Assembly: GCF_010015445.1 (NCBI RefSeq)
Contig: NC_053126.1
Location: forward strand, 10,541,778 to 10,605,777
Length of the DNA stretch: 64,000 bases
Source: Perca fluviatilis
Taxonomy: Eukaryota; Chordata; Actinopteri; Perciformes; Percidae
Direction of reading: 5' to 3'
Both the position numbers and the translations under genes were made by a program. This document shows positions 28,000 to 35,418 of the stretch, piece by piece. Position 1 is the first letter of the stretch; every line of letters begins with the position of its first letter. The notes under the pieces are model-generated. The model ran no database searches, was not told the DNA's origin, and saw only the letters and a list, made by a program, of their open reading frames with translations.

Positions 28000-30035
28000 T
28001 ATATACAGTATCTCACAAAAGTGAGTACACCCCTCATATTTTAGTAACTATTTCATTATATCTTTTAATGAGACAACACTGAAGAAATGACACTTTGCTA
28101 CAATGTAAAGTATTAAGTGTACAGCTTGTATAACAGTGTAAATGTGCAGTCCCCTCAAAATAACTCAACATACAGCCATTCATGTCTAAACCGCTGGCAA
28201 CAAAAGTGAGTACACCCCTATGTTAAATTCCCATAGAGGCAGGCAGATTTTTATTTTTAAAGGCCAGTTATTTCATGGATCCAGGATACTATGCATCCTG
28301 ATAAAGTTGCCTTGGCCTTTGGAATTAAAATAGCCCCACATCATCACATGCCCTTCACCATACCTAGAGATTGGCATGGGGTACTTTCCATAAAATCATC
28401 TCTCTATCATCTCTTTATCAGGATGCATAGTATCCAGGAGACTATACATCCTGATAAAGTTACCTTGGTCTTTGGAATTAAAATACCCCCACATCATCAC
28501 ATACCCTTCACCATACCTAGAGATTGGCATGGTTTTATGTCAGTTAGCCTAATAGCTATAGCAAAGTGTCATTTCTTCAGTGTATTAAAAGATATAATGA
28601 AATATTTACTAAAATCTGAGGGGTGTACTCACTTTTGTGAGATACTGTATATATATATATGTACACAATATATATGAAGCTGCTGCTGTAGCTTGATCTA
28701 TATACATTATTCAGATGAAAATAATCCTTCCAACACAAGTGGAGGACAATAAAAGGATAGAAATGGAAAAAAGTGTACTCCCTCCTCAAGGTGGTGTTTC
28801 CAGCAGCAGCAACAAGGAAAGAAACAAAGGAGGAGGAGGAGGAGGAGGAGCAGCAGCCAGTGGCATTTCTCCTCTCTTCCATCTGCCTGCAGAGTTCTTC
28901 CACCCTGCAGGAGCAGCCATCCCAGCACCTCCCCGCAGTAGGAGCTTACGGTTGTCGAGGGGCCTTAGACTGACCTCCCCAGACTCATGGGCTTCGCTCC
29001 GCTCCCCAGGAGCCCATAGCAAGATGCTCTGTACACAGGTAGGGGTAGGGGAGGAGAGGGGCAAAATAGATAGTTGTAAGGTTTTATTGAGGTAGAGCCT
29101 TGGGAAAGTCATTAGATTAAAAAGAAATAGCAGATCCATTTTGTGCTTAGCTGGATGAGAAATGGCCTGATGTCTGTTCACTGACAACAAATCATAATGT
29201 CTAAGAGGCAATAAAAATGTATATGTAAATATTAAAAAGATTTGAAAAGATTTTTTTGAAAAAGAGTTGGATTCATGTGCTTTCTCCCCTTTCTCCCTTC
29301 TGTCTTCAGTGCCCATCCCATAGTGACTCGTCCCTTGCTACAGGCAGCTCTGAGGGCAGCCTCCAGACCACCCTGGAAGAGGGACTGAGCTTCAGCATCT
29401 CTCCACCACAGAACTTGGAGTTGCCTTTGCTGACAGCTCCCTTACCACTTGTGTGCCCGCTCCCTGAAGACGGCACTGCCATTTCCTCCCCAGTTCAGAC
29501 CCTGAGACCAAGGCCGAGCCCCTCATCAGCCCTCACCCTCCAGGCCACCAGGGGCCACCAGCGGAGCCAGAGCAGTGGCCGAGGAAGCACCAGCCCGGGC
29601 TACACCCGTGACGACTCAATTGACCCTTCGGACGAGGACCTGGGAATAGGTATTGGATCGTCAATTGGTGGCTGTGGCTCCAGCCAAGCGGGCAACAGTG
29701 AACACTTGTCAGAGACACTAAGCAGCTTGTCGCTGACATCACTGCTGTCGCCCAGCTCCCTGGTGTACCCGGGAGGAGCAGTGAAGAAGTGCAACAGCAC
29801 AGGAAGCCTGGACCAAGGGGGGATGCTACTGTCATCCCGGGGTAGGGAGGGCCGCAGGGAGATTCTGGGCTTGGAGCTTATGGACCCCCAAGGCTTCTTG
29901 GCTAACCCCTGGACAGGGGTATTAGTTGATACAAGAAGAGGAGAAGGAAGAGTGGAAATAGGAGATGGCGAGCAAGGGTTTAAAGGGAAGAGCTCAAGCC
30001 AAACAACAGTAGGGCCTTGTCGGAAAAACAGATGA
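76..30035 (+). CDS. cacna1g: T-type voltage-gated calcium channel alpha-1G (Cav3.1), 3' half, 15 exons
   Basis: Pore-forming subunit of a low-voltage-activated (T-type) calcium channel in the plasma membrane. Fifteen exons were joined: 76-201, 360-449, 632-824, 1579-1730, 2822-2931, 6926-7059, 7563-7633, 11946-12024, 13369-13490, 15397-15846, 19597-19746, 24067-24201, 26613-26829, 28791-29038, 29310-30035. They total 3003 nt (1000 residues plus TGA) with consistent phases and GT-AG borders throughout. In order they encode the IIIS5-pore turret, pore loop III (SKDGW), IIIS6, the III-IV linker, IVS1 to IVS6 including the arginine-rich IVS4 and pore loop IV (STGDNW), and a tail of roughly 580 residues. 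Aspartates in pore loops III and IV are the family's EEDD selectivity pattern, which separates Cav3 from the EEEE high-voltage channels. Tail words such as [17 protein letters not shown] and [12 protein letters not shown] match my knowledge of Cav3.1, so 1G is preferred over 1H or 1I. The gene is 5' partial because domains I, II and the start of III lie before base 1. Confidence 0.93.
360..449 (+). CDS. cacna1g: cacna1g exon 2: pore loop III with selectivity-filter aspartate
   Basis: This 90-bp exon encodes 30 residues ([20 protein letters not shown] and 10 more). The Asp codon at 393-395 in SKDGW is the domain III selectivity residue that distinguishes T-type from high-voltage channels, where it is Glu. 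The acceptor is ttctacag and the donor cag|gtaccc departs from the consensus at +4. Confidence 0.94.
632..824 (+). CDS. cacna1g: cacna1g exon 3: IIIS6 and III-IV linker
   Basis: This 193-bp exon enters in phase 0 and leaves one nucleotide over. It encodes [13 protein letters not shown], the hydrophobic IIIS6 helix ending in [11 protein letters not shown], and then a highly charged linker rich in Glu, Arg and Lys ([19 protein letters not shown]). The acceptor is accccag|ccg and the donor agaa|gtaaga. In mammals alternative exons are known in this linker. I did not find a clear cassette exon between 825 and 1578. Confidence 0.93.
825..1578 (+). other. intron 3, no additional feature recognised
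   Basis: This 754-bp intron has a gtaaga donor and a ccaacag acceptor. I see no repeat family, RNA gene or cassette exon in it. Short open frames inside are low in complexity and not conserved in any way I recognise. Confidence 0.6.
1579..1730 (+). CDS. cacna1g: cacna1g exon 4: end of III-IV linker and IVS1
   Basis: This 152-bp exon completes the split Lys codon from exon 3 and ends on a whole codon. It encodes [20 protein letters not shown], then [20 protein letters not shown], then [10 protein letters not shown]. The hydrophobic stretch is the first transmembrane helix of domain IV, and HYLDL and EH.NQP are Cav3 family landmarks. The donor is cat|gtaagc. Confidence 0.92.
1731..2821 (+). 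other. intron 4, ordinary sequence with a CA-rich tract near the acceptor
   Basis: This 1091-bp intron ends with a short (CA)n tract (about 2763-2785) followed by a pyrimidine run and tttccag. I recognise nothing else in it. Confidence 0.55.
2822..2931 (+). CDS. cacna1g: cacna1g exon 5: IVS2
   Basis: This 110-bp exon encodes [20 protein letters not shown] and then [16 protein letters not shown], leaving AG of an Arg codon. It is the second helix of domain IV, with the acidic and basic residues of the voltage sensor. The acceptor is tttccag|tct and the donor gagag|gtacag. Confidence 0.93.
3593..3986. mobile_element. TTAA-flanked MITE with perfect terminal inverted repeats
   Basis: The ends are TTAAAGGTGCTCTAAGCGAT and its reverse complement (ATCGCTTAGAGCACCTTTAA), with TTAA at 3593-3596 and 3983-3986. 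There is no transposase frame, so it is non-autonomous. The TTAA target fits piggyBac-like or Kolobok-like mobilisation. I recall this end sequence as a common fish repeat but cannot name the family with certainty. Confidence 0.85.
4056..4947. mobile_element. TTAA-flanked long-arm foldback MITE
   Basis: Two long inverted arms, about 4056-4388 and 4640-4947, start TTAAAGCGTAACTCTCGCCA and end with its near reverse complement (TGGCAAGAGTTACGCTTTAA). TTAA is present at both outer borders (4056-4059, 4944-4947). The arms hold several mismatches and indels, for example extra bases near 4150-4175 on the left. The central 250 bp is unique. Short open frames that repeat on both strands ([10 protein letters not shown]...) are just the two arms read in opposite directions, not genes. 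Confidence 0.88.
6832..6915. repeat. (TG)n microsatellite abutting exon 6 acceptor
   Basis: An uninterrupted run of about 42 TG units ends 10 bp before the acceptor AG at 6924-6925. It occupies the position normally taken by the polypyrimidine tract. Confidence 0.97.
6926..7059 (+). CDS. cacna1g: cacna1g exon 6: IVS3 and voltage-sensing IVS4
   Basis: This 134-bp exon encodes (R)[20 protein letters not shown] and [20 protein letters not shown], then RIAR. The arginines in [10 protein letters not shown] fall every third position, the gating-charge pattern of an S4 helix. The exon completes the Arg codon from exon 5 and leaves one G for the next exon. The acceptor is gctag|g and the donor cgag|gtacat. 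Confidence 0.94.
7284..7378. repeat. (TG)n microsatellite
   Basis: About 95 bp of TG repeats with one TTT interruption near 7308-7310, in the short intron between exons 6 and 7. Confidence 0.96.
7476..7550. repeat. (CT)n followed by (AC)n microsatellite at exon 7 acceptor
   Basis: CT repeats fill 7476-7540, then AC repeats run to 7550 and a short CA-rich stretch leads to the acceptor AG at 7561-7562. The CT run can serve as a very long polypyrimidine tract. Confidence 0.96.
7563..7633 (+). CDS. cacna1g: cacna1g exon 7: IVS4 end and S4-S5 linker
   Basis: This 71-bp exon completes a Val codon and encodes [20 protein letters not shown] then ALPQ (24 residues), the S4-S5 coupling helix of domain IV. 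It is one of the most conserved Cav3 segments. The acceptor is cacacag|tg and the donor cag|gtaccg. Confidence 0.93.
8405..8690 (+). repeat. fish interspersed repeat, family not named
   Basis: Sequence such as GATTAGCTTAGCTTAAAAGA, GGGGAAACAGCTGGCC and TGTCCAAAGGTTACAAAA is a motif series I recall from a very common short repeat of teleost genomes. No matching second inverted arm was found, so this copy looks partial. Confidence 0.5.
11882..11930. repeat. (TG)n microsatellite near exon 8 acceptor
   Basis: About 24 TG units lie 15 bp before the acceptor AG at 11944-11945 of the IVS5 exon. Confidence 0.96.
11946..12024 (+). CDS. cacna1g: cacna1g exon 8: IVS5
   Basis: This 79-bp exon encodes [20 protein letters not shown] then ELFGEL, leaving one G. 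It is the fifth helix of domain IV, with the family word [13 protein letters not shown]. The acceptor is tttgcag|gtg and the donor cttg|gtaagt. Confidence 0.94.
12025..13368 (+). other. intron 8, nothing recognised
   Basis: This 1344-bp intron has a gtaagt donor and a strong pyrimidine tract before ccctcag. No repeat family or RNA gene is evident. Confidence 0.6.
13369..13490 (+). CDS. cacna1g: cacna1g exon 9: pore loop IV with selectivity aspartate
   Basis: This 122-bp exon encodes 41 residues, [40 protein letters not shown] and K. The Asp codon at 13467-13469 in STGDNW is the domain IV selectivity residue of T-type channels. The acceptor is ccctcag|tt and the donor aag|gtacaa. Confidence 0.95.
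13565..13860 (-). mobile_element. L2-type LINE 3' fragment, antisense
   Basis: On the minus strand a degenerate frame reads [20 protein letters not shown], the typical C-terminal end of fish L2-like reverse transcriptase proteins. It is followed by the L2 3' tail motif (AAAGCACTTGAATGACCT, then GGTGCTCTATAAATAAA). It is heavily 5' truncated and non-coding. Confidence 0.75.
14001..14063. repeat. (CA)n microsatellite with GCGC interruption
   Basis: Two CA runs are separated by GCGC at about 14031-14034, within intron 9. Confidence 0.95.
15163..15296. repeat. small inverted repeat 100 bp upstream of exon 10
   Basis: ATCCGTACTGGAAACCTGAT (from 15165) pairs with ATCATGTTTCCAGTACGGAT (ending 15295), with one mismatch. 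The loop is about 80 bp. It could be a tiny MITE. No clear target duplication was identified. Confidence 0.65.
15397..15846 (+). CDS. cacna1g: cacna1g exon 10: IVS6 and proximal C-terminal tail
   Basis: This 450-bp, phase 0-0 exon encodes [20 protein letters not shown], then IVS6 ([20 protein letters not shown] then VAVLMKHL), the acidic proximal tail ([20 protein letters not shown]), and a Gly-rich variable part ending [10 protein letters not shown]. The IVS6 and acidic segments are strongly Cav3-like. The glycine-rich segment (about residues 90-125 of the exon) is not one I recognise from mammals. The acceptor is caccag|gac and the donor caa|gtgagt. Confidence 0.94.
17751..17885. repeat. 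(TG)n passing into CG-rich alternating tract
   Basis: About 68 bp of TG repeats continue into GCGTGCGTGCGGCGGCGCGG and further GCGTGCG units, then back to TG. Most of it is alternating purine-pyrimidine, the composition that favours left-handed DNA. Confidence 0.95.
19563..19585. repeat. (TG)n tract near exon 11 acceptor
   Basis: A run of TG units within a wider GT-rich region lies 10 bp before the acceptor AG at 19595-19596. Confidence 0.9.
19597..19746 (+). CDS. cacna1g: cacna1g exon 11: C-terminal tail
   Basis: This 150-bp, phase 0-0 exon encodes [40 protein letters not shown] and [10 protein letters not shown]. The words LDSVSL, IDNLSGS and FHHYSSP match the Cav3.1 cytoplasmic tail. The acceptor is gttccag|gag and the donor gag|gtacca. 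Confidence 0.93.
19747..24066 (+). other. intron 11 (4.3 kb), largely unremarkable
   Basis: It contains a CA-rich imperfect region (21050-21430) and a (CT)n tract (22785-22817). No repeat family, RNA gene or extra exon is evident. A 134-codon open frame at 23477-23881 has no recognisable domain. Confidence 0.55.
22785..22817. repeat. (CT)n microsatellite
   Basis: About 16 CT units within intron 11. Confidence 0.93.
24067..24201 (+). CDS. cacna1g: cacna1g exon 12: C-terminal tail (NAGNAG acceptor)
   Basis: This 135-bp exon encodes [40 protein letters not shown] and VREGK. DDLSL and the MAE.E start align with the Cav3.1 tail. The acceptor tttgcagcag offers two AGs. Use of the second gives QE|IKMAEIE, closest to the mammalian order, while the first would add one Gln. 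A second in-frame donor (ctgctg|gtgaga at 24187) precedes the chosen one (aag|gtgggt) by 15 nt. Confidence 0.85.
24202..26612 (+). other. intron 12 with an unnamed interspersed repeat
   Basis: It includes a repeat-like block (24470-24835) and otherwise ordinary sequence. The acceptor is cttccag|gga. Confidence 0.55.
24470..24835 (-). repeat. probable interspersed repeat with CA microsatellite
   Basis: Minus-strand text such as TTTCAGTTTCCTGTTTTATT, CATGTCTCGTGTTACTTCCT and TTTCACCTGTTCCTGAGTCC is a phrase series I recall from a dispersed fish repeat. A (CA)n tract lies at about 24595-24624. The family and borders are uncertain. Confidence 0.45.
26613..26829 (+). CDS. cacna1g: cacna1g exon 13: C-terminal tail
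   Basis: This 217-bp exon encodes [20 protein letters not shown], then a Gln/Val-rich stretch and [20 protein letters not shown] then SHS, leaving one A. The EME..RS spacing fits the Cav3.1 tail loosely, so assignment rests mainly on open frame, phase and splice sites (ttccag|gga, caca|gtgagt). Reading through the donor gives an immediate in-frame TAA at 26833-26835. Confidence 0.8.
27434..27520 (+). repeat. fragment of a common teleost interspersed repeat
   Basis: GTGGGAGGAAACCCACGCAA and GGAGAACATGCAAACTCTAC are phrases I recall from a ubiquitous fish repeat. Only a short fragment is present. Confidence 0.5.
27893..27996. repeat. (TA)n-(ATCT)n-(TA)n compound microsatellite
   Basis: TA runs at 27893-27934 and 27965-27996 flank about six ATCT units at 27940-27963. 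The MITE that follows was apparently inserted at its edge, since TA repeats resume after 28648. Confidence 0.95.
28006..28647. mobile_element. Tc1/mariner-type MITE with TA target duplication
   Basis: The ends CAGTATCTCACAAAAGTGAG and its reverse complement (CTCACTTTTGTGAGATACTG) are flanked by TA at 28004-28005 and 28648-28649. No transposase is present. An internal segment of about 87 bp starting near 28292 is repeated near 28446, and a short inverted copy lies between them. Confidence 0.87.
28791..29038 (+). CDS. cacna1g: cacna1g exon 14: C-terminal tail with PAEFFHPA
   Basis: This 248-bp exon has a left border at ctcaag|gtgg, chosen because it is the only nearby acceptor with the right phase. 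It encodes [12 protein letters not shown], a seven-glycine run, [20 protein letters not shown], an Arg/Ser-rich stretch, and [20 protein letters not shown] then [10 protein letters not shown] and SWASLRSP are diagnostic Cav3.1 tail words. The donor is cag|gtaggg. The right border is firm. The left border is less certain. Confidence 0.85.
29310..30035 (+). CDS. cacna1g: cacna1g exon 15: terminal coding exon
   Basis: This 726-bp exon encodes 241 residues and the TGA at 30033-30035. It begins [20 protein letters not shown] and includes [31 protein letters not shown] and [17 protein letters not shown], in the same order as in the mammalian Cav3.1 tail. It is rich in Ser, Gly and Pro and is likely unstructured and a phosphorylation target (inference). 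The acceptor is gtcttcag|tgc. The last part (after about residue 190) is poorly conserved. Confidence 0.93.
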   Translation, partial: CPSHSDSSLATGSSEGSLQTTLEEGLSFSISPPQNLELPLLTAPLPLVCPLPEDGTAISSPVQTLRPRPSPSSALTLQATRGHQRSQSSGRGSTSPGYTRDDSIDPSDEDLGIGIGSSIGGCGSSQAGNSEHLSETLSSLSLTSLLSPSSLVYPGGAVKKCNSTGSLDQGGMLLSSRGREGRREILGLELMDPQGFLANPWTGVLVDTRRGEGRVEIGDGEQGFKGKSSSQTTVGPCRKNR

Positions 30036-31125
30036 AACCTACCTACTCTTTCTTTGTCTCTCCATTCCTTGGATCTTAACCCATAGCTGTCCCCTCTCAC
30101 TCTCTCTGCTTCCATCAGTGAGAGAGAGGCTTCGATGACACATGATGTCCCGTATTCCAAATCCAAACCCTCATCTTGCCCCCTCAACCCTTTTCGATAC
30201 ATTTGTGACAAGCCCATGTCCTGTTTTGTGCTAGCTAGGGGAGTGGTCTTGGGTATAGACTGCTGGTGAGGAAGTGGCCTGCAGAGTTAAGGGCTGAAGA
30301 TAAATCCTTAAACACTCTTAGGGGCTGTACCTGTAGAGGAGGACATGGAAGGTTCTGCTCACATTGGAAGACCAGGACGCCCATTCATATCAGGGAGTCA
30401 ACAGGAGCAGAGACAAAAGAGCTAAAACTTAAAGACACAAGAAAAGAGGCTTGTTGTTGCTCTACCGTTTCCTTTTCCCCGTGTCGGCTTGGGTTCACTG
30501 AGGTTGGAAATGCCAAAAATAGAAGTACCCGAACTGAAATAGCTATACATGCCAACAGAGACTGTTTTGAATCGTTTTTGTCTCAGAGGCAGTGCAGCGA
30601 GTAAGTGGGAGGAGGCACGGAAATGGCGGAATATATTAAGGCGGAAGGAAGGCTGGGAAAGGAGAAGGCAAGTCATTTGTTTGGCTCGGAAAGCAGAAAG
30701 CGGATCTAATGTCCATCTGTTCTGGCAGACGGAAACAACACAGGTCCTACTCACTCTGGCACAGGACCTTCTGCTGAGTTCAGAGTAAAATGCAAGGTGG
30801 AGGAGAGTTCAAGAGTTTTTGATCATAGTGTGTGTGTGAGAGCACTGCCTCAGGTCCATCCAAGGCCTAAATTAAATAATTGTTATCACTTCACCACACC
30901 TCTGTGTTTTTGAAACAGGAGCTAGGTATTATCCGATCAAAGCTCCGTGCCTCTGTCAACTGAGTCTTGAGTGGCAGCAGAAAATGCTAAGAAATTGACA
31001 GATTGCGGAGGTATAAAGTGCATGGAGTGATTTGTGAAATTGGTTCTTTTTTTATTTCTATCTCCAGTATCTTTCACTGATTCAGACATGAAGAAATGAG
31101 TATGAAAGAGAGCTAGCTACTTATA

Positions 31126-31131
31126 AATAAA
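31126..31131 (+). terminator. candidate polyadenylation signal AATAAA
   Basis: A canonical hexamer about 1.1 kb after the stop codon, in sense orientation. Its use is not demonstrable from sequence alone. Confidence 0.4.
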
Positions 31132-31516
31132 GTGAGACTTCAAGCACACTCCTTTTGACACCACTTCCTCCACCATGCTTAAGGATCTGCGATGAATGGA
31201 CAAACCCACAAGAGTTGCGAGGGACCTAGACTGCATGATGGAATTGCATTTAACCAAGTTTTTTTTTTTTTTATCTGTATACAGAAGTGTATCAAGATGT
31301 CAATGTTGGGTGATAACCATGTGATTTCTATCCCACTATTTTTGTAGAAAAAGAGATAGGCACATGCAAGTGTTGCCGTTACTTTGTCCCTATTTCATTC
31401 AACCCATACGATCTCTTTGACTTGTTGTCTAGGACTTTTTGTCTGCCAGTGGCTTCCAGTTTTATAAAATTTTTAAGGTGTGGACGGTGTATAAAACAAC
31501 AAAGCAAAAAATTTCA

Positions 31517-31522
31517 AATAAA
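31517..31522 (+). terminator. candidate polyadenylation signal AATAAA
   Basis: A second sense hexamer, followed within 30 nt by GT/T-rich sequence (TTTTGTGCGCTGAAGTGATT), as expected downstream of a cleavage site. Confidence 0.45.
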
Positions 31523-31945
31523 CTTTTGTGCGCTGAAGTGATTGTTCCCTCCAGCAAATTTCTCTTTGGGAACACTGTTTCCTCATGATTTATTTTTATT
31601 TTTTTTCCAAATGTTGGAGTCCCATGGGACAACCAGAGATGAGAAGAGCCATATTCACTCAGCACATGAGGATCGTTCCAGCTCATAGACATTCCTGCTG
31701 GCTGCACACAGGGAACTTTGTTTGCTTTTAGCCTCCTATGCTAAAAACCATGAATAGCGTAAACCATCTCTATGAAAACTTTAATTTGAGAACTACACCA
31801 CAACATATCGATTATGGACACATTAGTGTTCCTTAAGCATGGTTCTGGGATTGCAATACAGTATGCTTTTTCTTGAAATGACACCCTGATGCACTCATCT
31901 TCTCTTCCCCATCTCTTCGCACATACAGTATGTTGTAGCAACCCC

Positions 31946-31948
<3 letters not shown>

Positions 31949-32002
<54 letters not shown>
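31949..32002. repeat. (CA)n microsatellite
   Basis: About 27 CA units. Confidence 0.97.
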
Positions 32003-32003
<1 letters not shown>

Positions 32004-32316
32004 AGTTTGATATTCAGCTGACACTAACAATGAACAAAACTTTGCATATTTTAATGCAAGCTTATTTTGGCTTTTGCCACATGATTAACTGCTACATCCA
32101 AAAATAAAATGCTCATCTTTAAGTCTGATTTCTGGAGGTTGACTGTTGTATCCACAGTGTTTTGATCTTTACCGTACTTTTTTAATTTCTAAAAAAGAAT
32201 GAGATGATGTTAGAAAAAAAACTGTATCATGCAAAATCACTTTGATGACTATGTTTAATCACATGGTGTTGGGTATTAATGAGTGATAGTAAAGACAGTT
32301 GTGTGTGAGTTTATGC

Positions 32317-32426
<110 letters not shown>

Positions 32427-33037
32427 ATGACTTCAGGTGAAGTGATTGCCTTTTCCTGAATTTACCTGTTTGTCAGTAAGGATACCTGAGATTAAAGGTT
32501 GAATAGCGAAAACATGAAGCAACAAAGGGCTGTTTTAGCTTCAAAGATATATCCTTCTGTCTTTCTGAGACAAATCCTTGTGTCAATGAAGATGGCATCA
32601 AAGGGTAAAGCCTGACTACGCAGCAATAAATGTTCTATGTGTATGCCCTGAGTAAATGATGTCAATGTTTTTATCTCCTCAGAATACAACAGTATTCATT
32701 ACTGTCTGTTTTTGCTTCTACTTGTCTGAACTTACAACCAATCAGACTGCACCTCTGCCCTCTCGGAGACCGATCGGTACAGAGATAGGCTGCAATTGGA
32801 CGACAATAGCAAATGAGGTTATTGAACTCAGGTCGGGGGGTAAAAACCACTGGTAAAATTTTAAAGATAGCTGTAAAGGTGTGCTCAGATTGAGCTCGGA
32901 GCAAATTTTCACCAGGCTTTATTCGCACAAATTGGACTGCTGGAGTGTTTATAAGCTACAAACAGCCAATGCACCCACACTCCAGATGTTAGCTTTAACT
33001 ACCTAACAATGTGTGTGTGAGCAGCAGAGTGTGTCTT

Positions 33038-33043
<6 letters not shown>

Positions 33044-33114
<71 letters not shown>
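33044..33114. repeat. (TG)n microsatellite
   Basis: About 35 TG units. Confidence 0.97.
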
Positions 33115-33116
<2 letters not shown>

Positions 33117-35374
33117 TCTGAATCAGACTGATTTACCAGGATCTGAAGTTATTTCTGTTATTTCCCTCCAGACTCTTGCCTCTATATGTTCATGAAGTAC
33201 AATATGAGTACAATAGCCTACATTGAATTTGTATGCAATCGTGCCGATTCCTAAATTTGCTTTGCCTTCAGTCTGAACACACCTTAAAGGTGTACAATTC
33301 ACATTTGTACATATCTTTGTATTTTGATCTGCATGTGTGCATTGCTGCCAGTGACCATGATTATATCATTAGTACGCATTTCATAAAATTGTAAAAAGTT
33401 TAAGGGAATGCCCCAATGTTTTTTTACTGCTGCTATGAAACCACTAAAACAAACAAATAACTTTTTTTCCTTTCAACACAAATTATATTTGTGGGTAAGT
33501 AAAAGCTGCTGTTCAGTCTTCATCTTTACACCTGTTATTTCATTTTAAAGTATTAAGTATCTGATATGAGAGACAGAAAAAAAAGAGGTTGAGTCAAGAG
33601 TCTAGCCACTGACAGGACAGGGACACAAAAGTGTACAGAGTTGACGTGGACAGCTGGGCAGTTTAAAGCCAACAGACAGTGTGAGAGACTCAGGTAGAGA
33701 GATGCTGCAGGAGCAGGAGACTTCTCCAGACAGCTTGTCAGCAGAGCCGCCAGTGCGAGAGAGCACATTAGGCATGCACGCTGAACTCCGAGGTGTTGTT
33801 TACCTCACACCCCGAACCAAGCGATCCCTCCACCTCATCTAACCTCTCAAAGACCAGCTCTCCCTGCAGGCCCCCTGTCCTTCAAATGTCACTGCAGGGG
33901 GGTGGAGGTGTGTGTGGGGAGCGGTAAGTGTAAATGTGTCTCTGAGACTGTGAATGCGTGCGTGTGTGTTGATGCAAGCACAAAGTGTGAGTGGATATGT
34001 CATTACTTCAGTTGTCTGCAAGGTATTTAAAAGAAGTGGCCTGGCATCTGAAATGTTTGGGCATTAATCCTGATTTGCCTTACATAACCTGAGAGAGAGA
34101 AAGAGTACTAGTGACCTCTTGCAACATAAAAGGTCAGTATCCAAGAAGCCTCTTGGGGCTTGTTTGCTGATTTTCTTCCCATGGCAACACACTAAGTGCA
34201 CTGAGATCTAAAGGCCCCTGTGGTGCAGGATCATTGTTTCACCTCACCTAGAAATCCACTGGTTTTATCCCAGCTATAACATTTAGAGTACTTCTGTAAT
34301 GGTTGTAGTTTCGCAGCTGCAAGGGAAAATTCCTGAAATTGCAAACAAACGCTCAAAACGCATCAATCGAGGGAATTTTTCAGGCATACATTGAATTATT
34401 GTGTTAGGGCTACTTTTCAAAGGAGAAAAAAATGCTAAGTATATTGAGTCAATGGTATTTGGAAAATCAAAAGAAATACTGTGGTGTCATATCCTTCAAA
34501 AAAGTTATGTCAAACATAAGTCTGATAAAAAGGTCCAAACAATGTGTTTATCTCAACAACAACTTGTTTTCATGTGTTGCTTTTTTTCTGAGGGAGGTGT
34601 GAAGCCTTTTATTCAAAAAAAGTCATTAAATCAGACGTAGTTTTTAGTGCTCTGTCACGTAACGAGTCGCTTAAGGTGACCTGAGTGCTGCTTTAAGCAG
34701 GGAACTTGGACCACGACATGGTGATTTCAAGCTGGTATTGTTTGGATATAACACACTTTGCATTATGGAGAATTCTATGTAGAACTTTTGCTGAGAGATT
34801 TTGCGTCAATTGAAGGGTTTCTAAACGAAGTAAAATAAGTGGTGTTCCATTTGAAGTTTTATGGGATTTTTAATGAAAGAATATGAACATGTCAACATTT
34901 TTCCGACTCCTTTTGGAGCAACAGTTTCCCCTCACTCTATCTCTTTCTTCTATTTATTTAATCACATCAGTCAGCGAAACACGCACCTCTTTCCTGACAC
35001 GCACACATTCATCAAGGCCATGTGTAGAAACCAGTTCTGTCAGCCGTCAAGGCTAACTGCCCAGAGAGTTGTCCAGGCCCGTCGATTGCATCACAGGCTC
35101 CAGGGAGAGAGCCAGATAAAGGCAGGTTGTGAAGGTGGCACAACAAAAGGATGAATGAAGTGCCACTGAAATGAGCTGACTGTATAAAATAGAGAAAATG
35201 GCTGTCAATCTCCAGATGGTATTTAAACCCTCTGAAATCTGAACAACTTCAAAGGATTTTTTTTTCTCTTATGAGTGTCGCTTTGTTGTTTACCCACCCA
35301 CCCATCACTCACTCACACATACATACAGACGCCTTTTTTTTTTTTACTGCTATAGTGGATGAATTAAGCAGGTT

Positions 35375-35418
35375 CAGTATCGCCACTTCTCCCCGTCAGT
35401 ATCGCCACTTCTCCCCGT
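35375..35418. repeat. 22-bp tandem duplication
   Basis: The unit CAGTATCGCCACTTCTCCCC plus GT occurs twice head to tail without change, suggesting a recent slip or duplication. Confidence 0.9.

Larger units (their letters stand above)
26830..28790 (+). other. intron 13 with TA/TATC microsatellites and a Tc1-like MITE
   Basis: It holds a common fish repeat patch (about 27434-27520), (TA)n and (ATCT)n tracts (27893-27996) and the TA-flanked MITE (28006-28647). The MITE ends about 143 bp before the next exon. Confidence 0.6.
30036..31540 (+). other. cacna1g: probable cacna1g 3' untranslated region
   Basis: The sequence after the stop has no splice acceptor or long frame that I can support. AATAAA polyadenylation hexamers occur at 31126-31131 and 31517-31522. 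Either could define the 3' end, so the right boundary here is inferred. Confidence 0.55.

Noticed and set aside
28715..28790. Acceptor ttcag|atg at 28714 as the start of exon 14
   Set aside because: It would enter in phase 0, but the upstream exon ends in phase 1. The acceptor at 28790 keeps the frame.
29600..30217. 205-codon antisense frame
   Set aside because: It is the shadow of the G/C-rich last coding exon of the channel, whose sense frame carries the conserved tail motifs.
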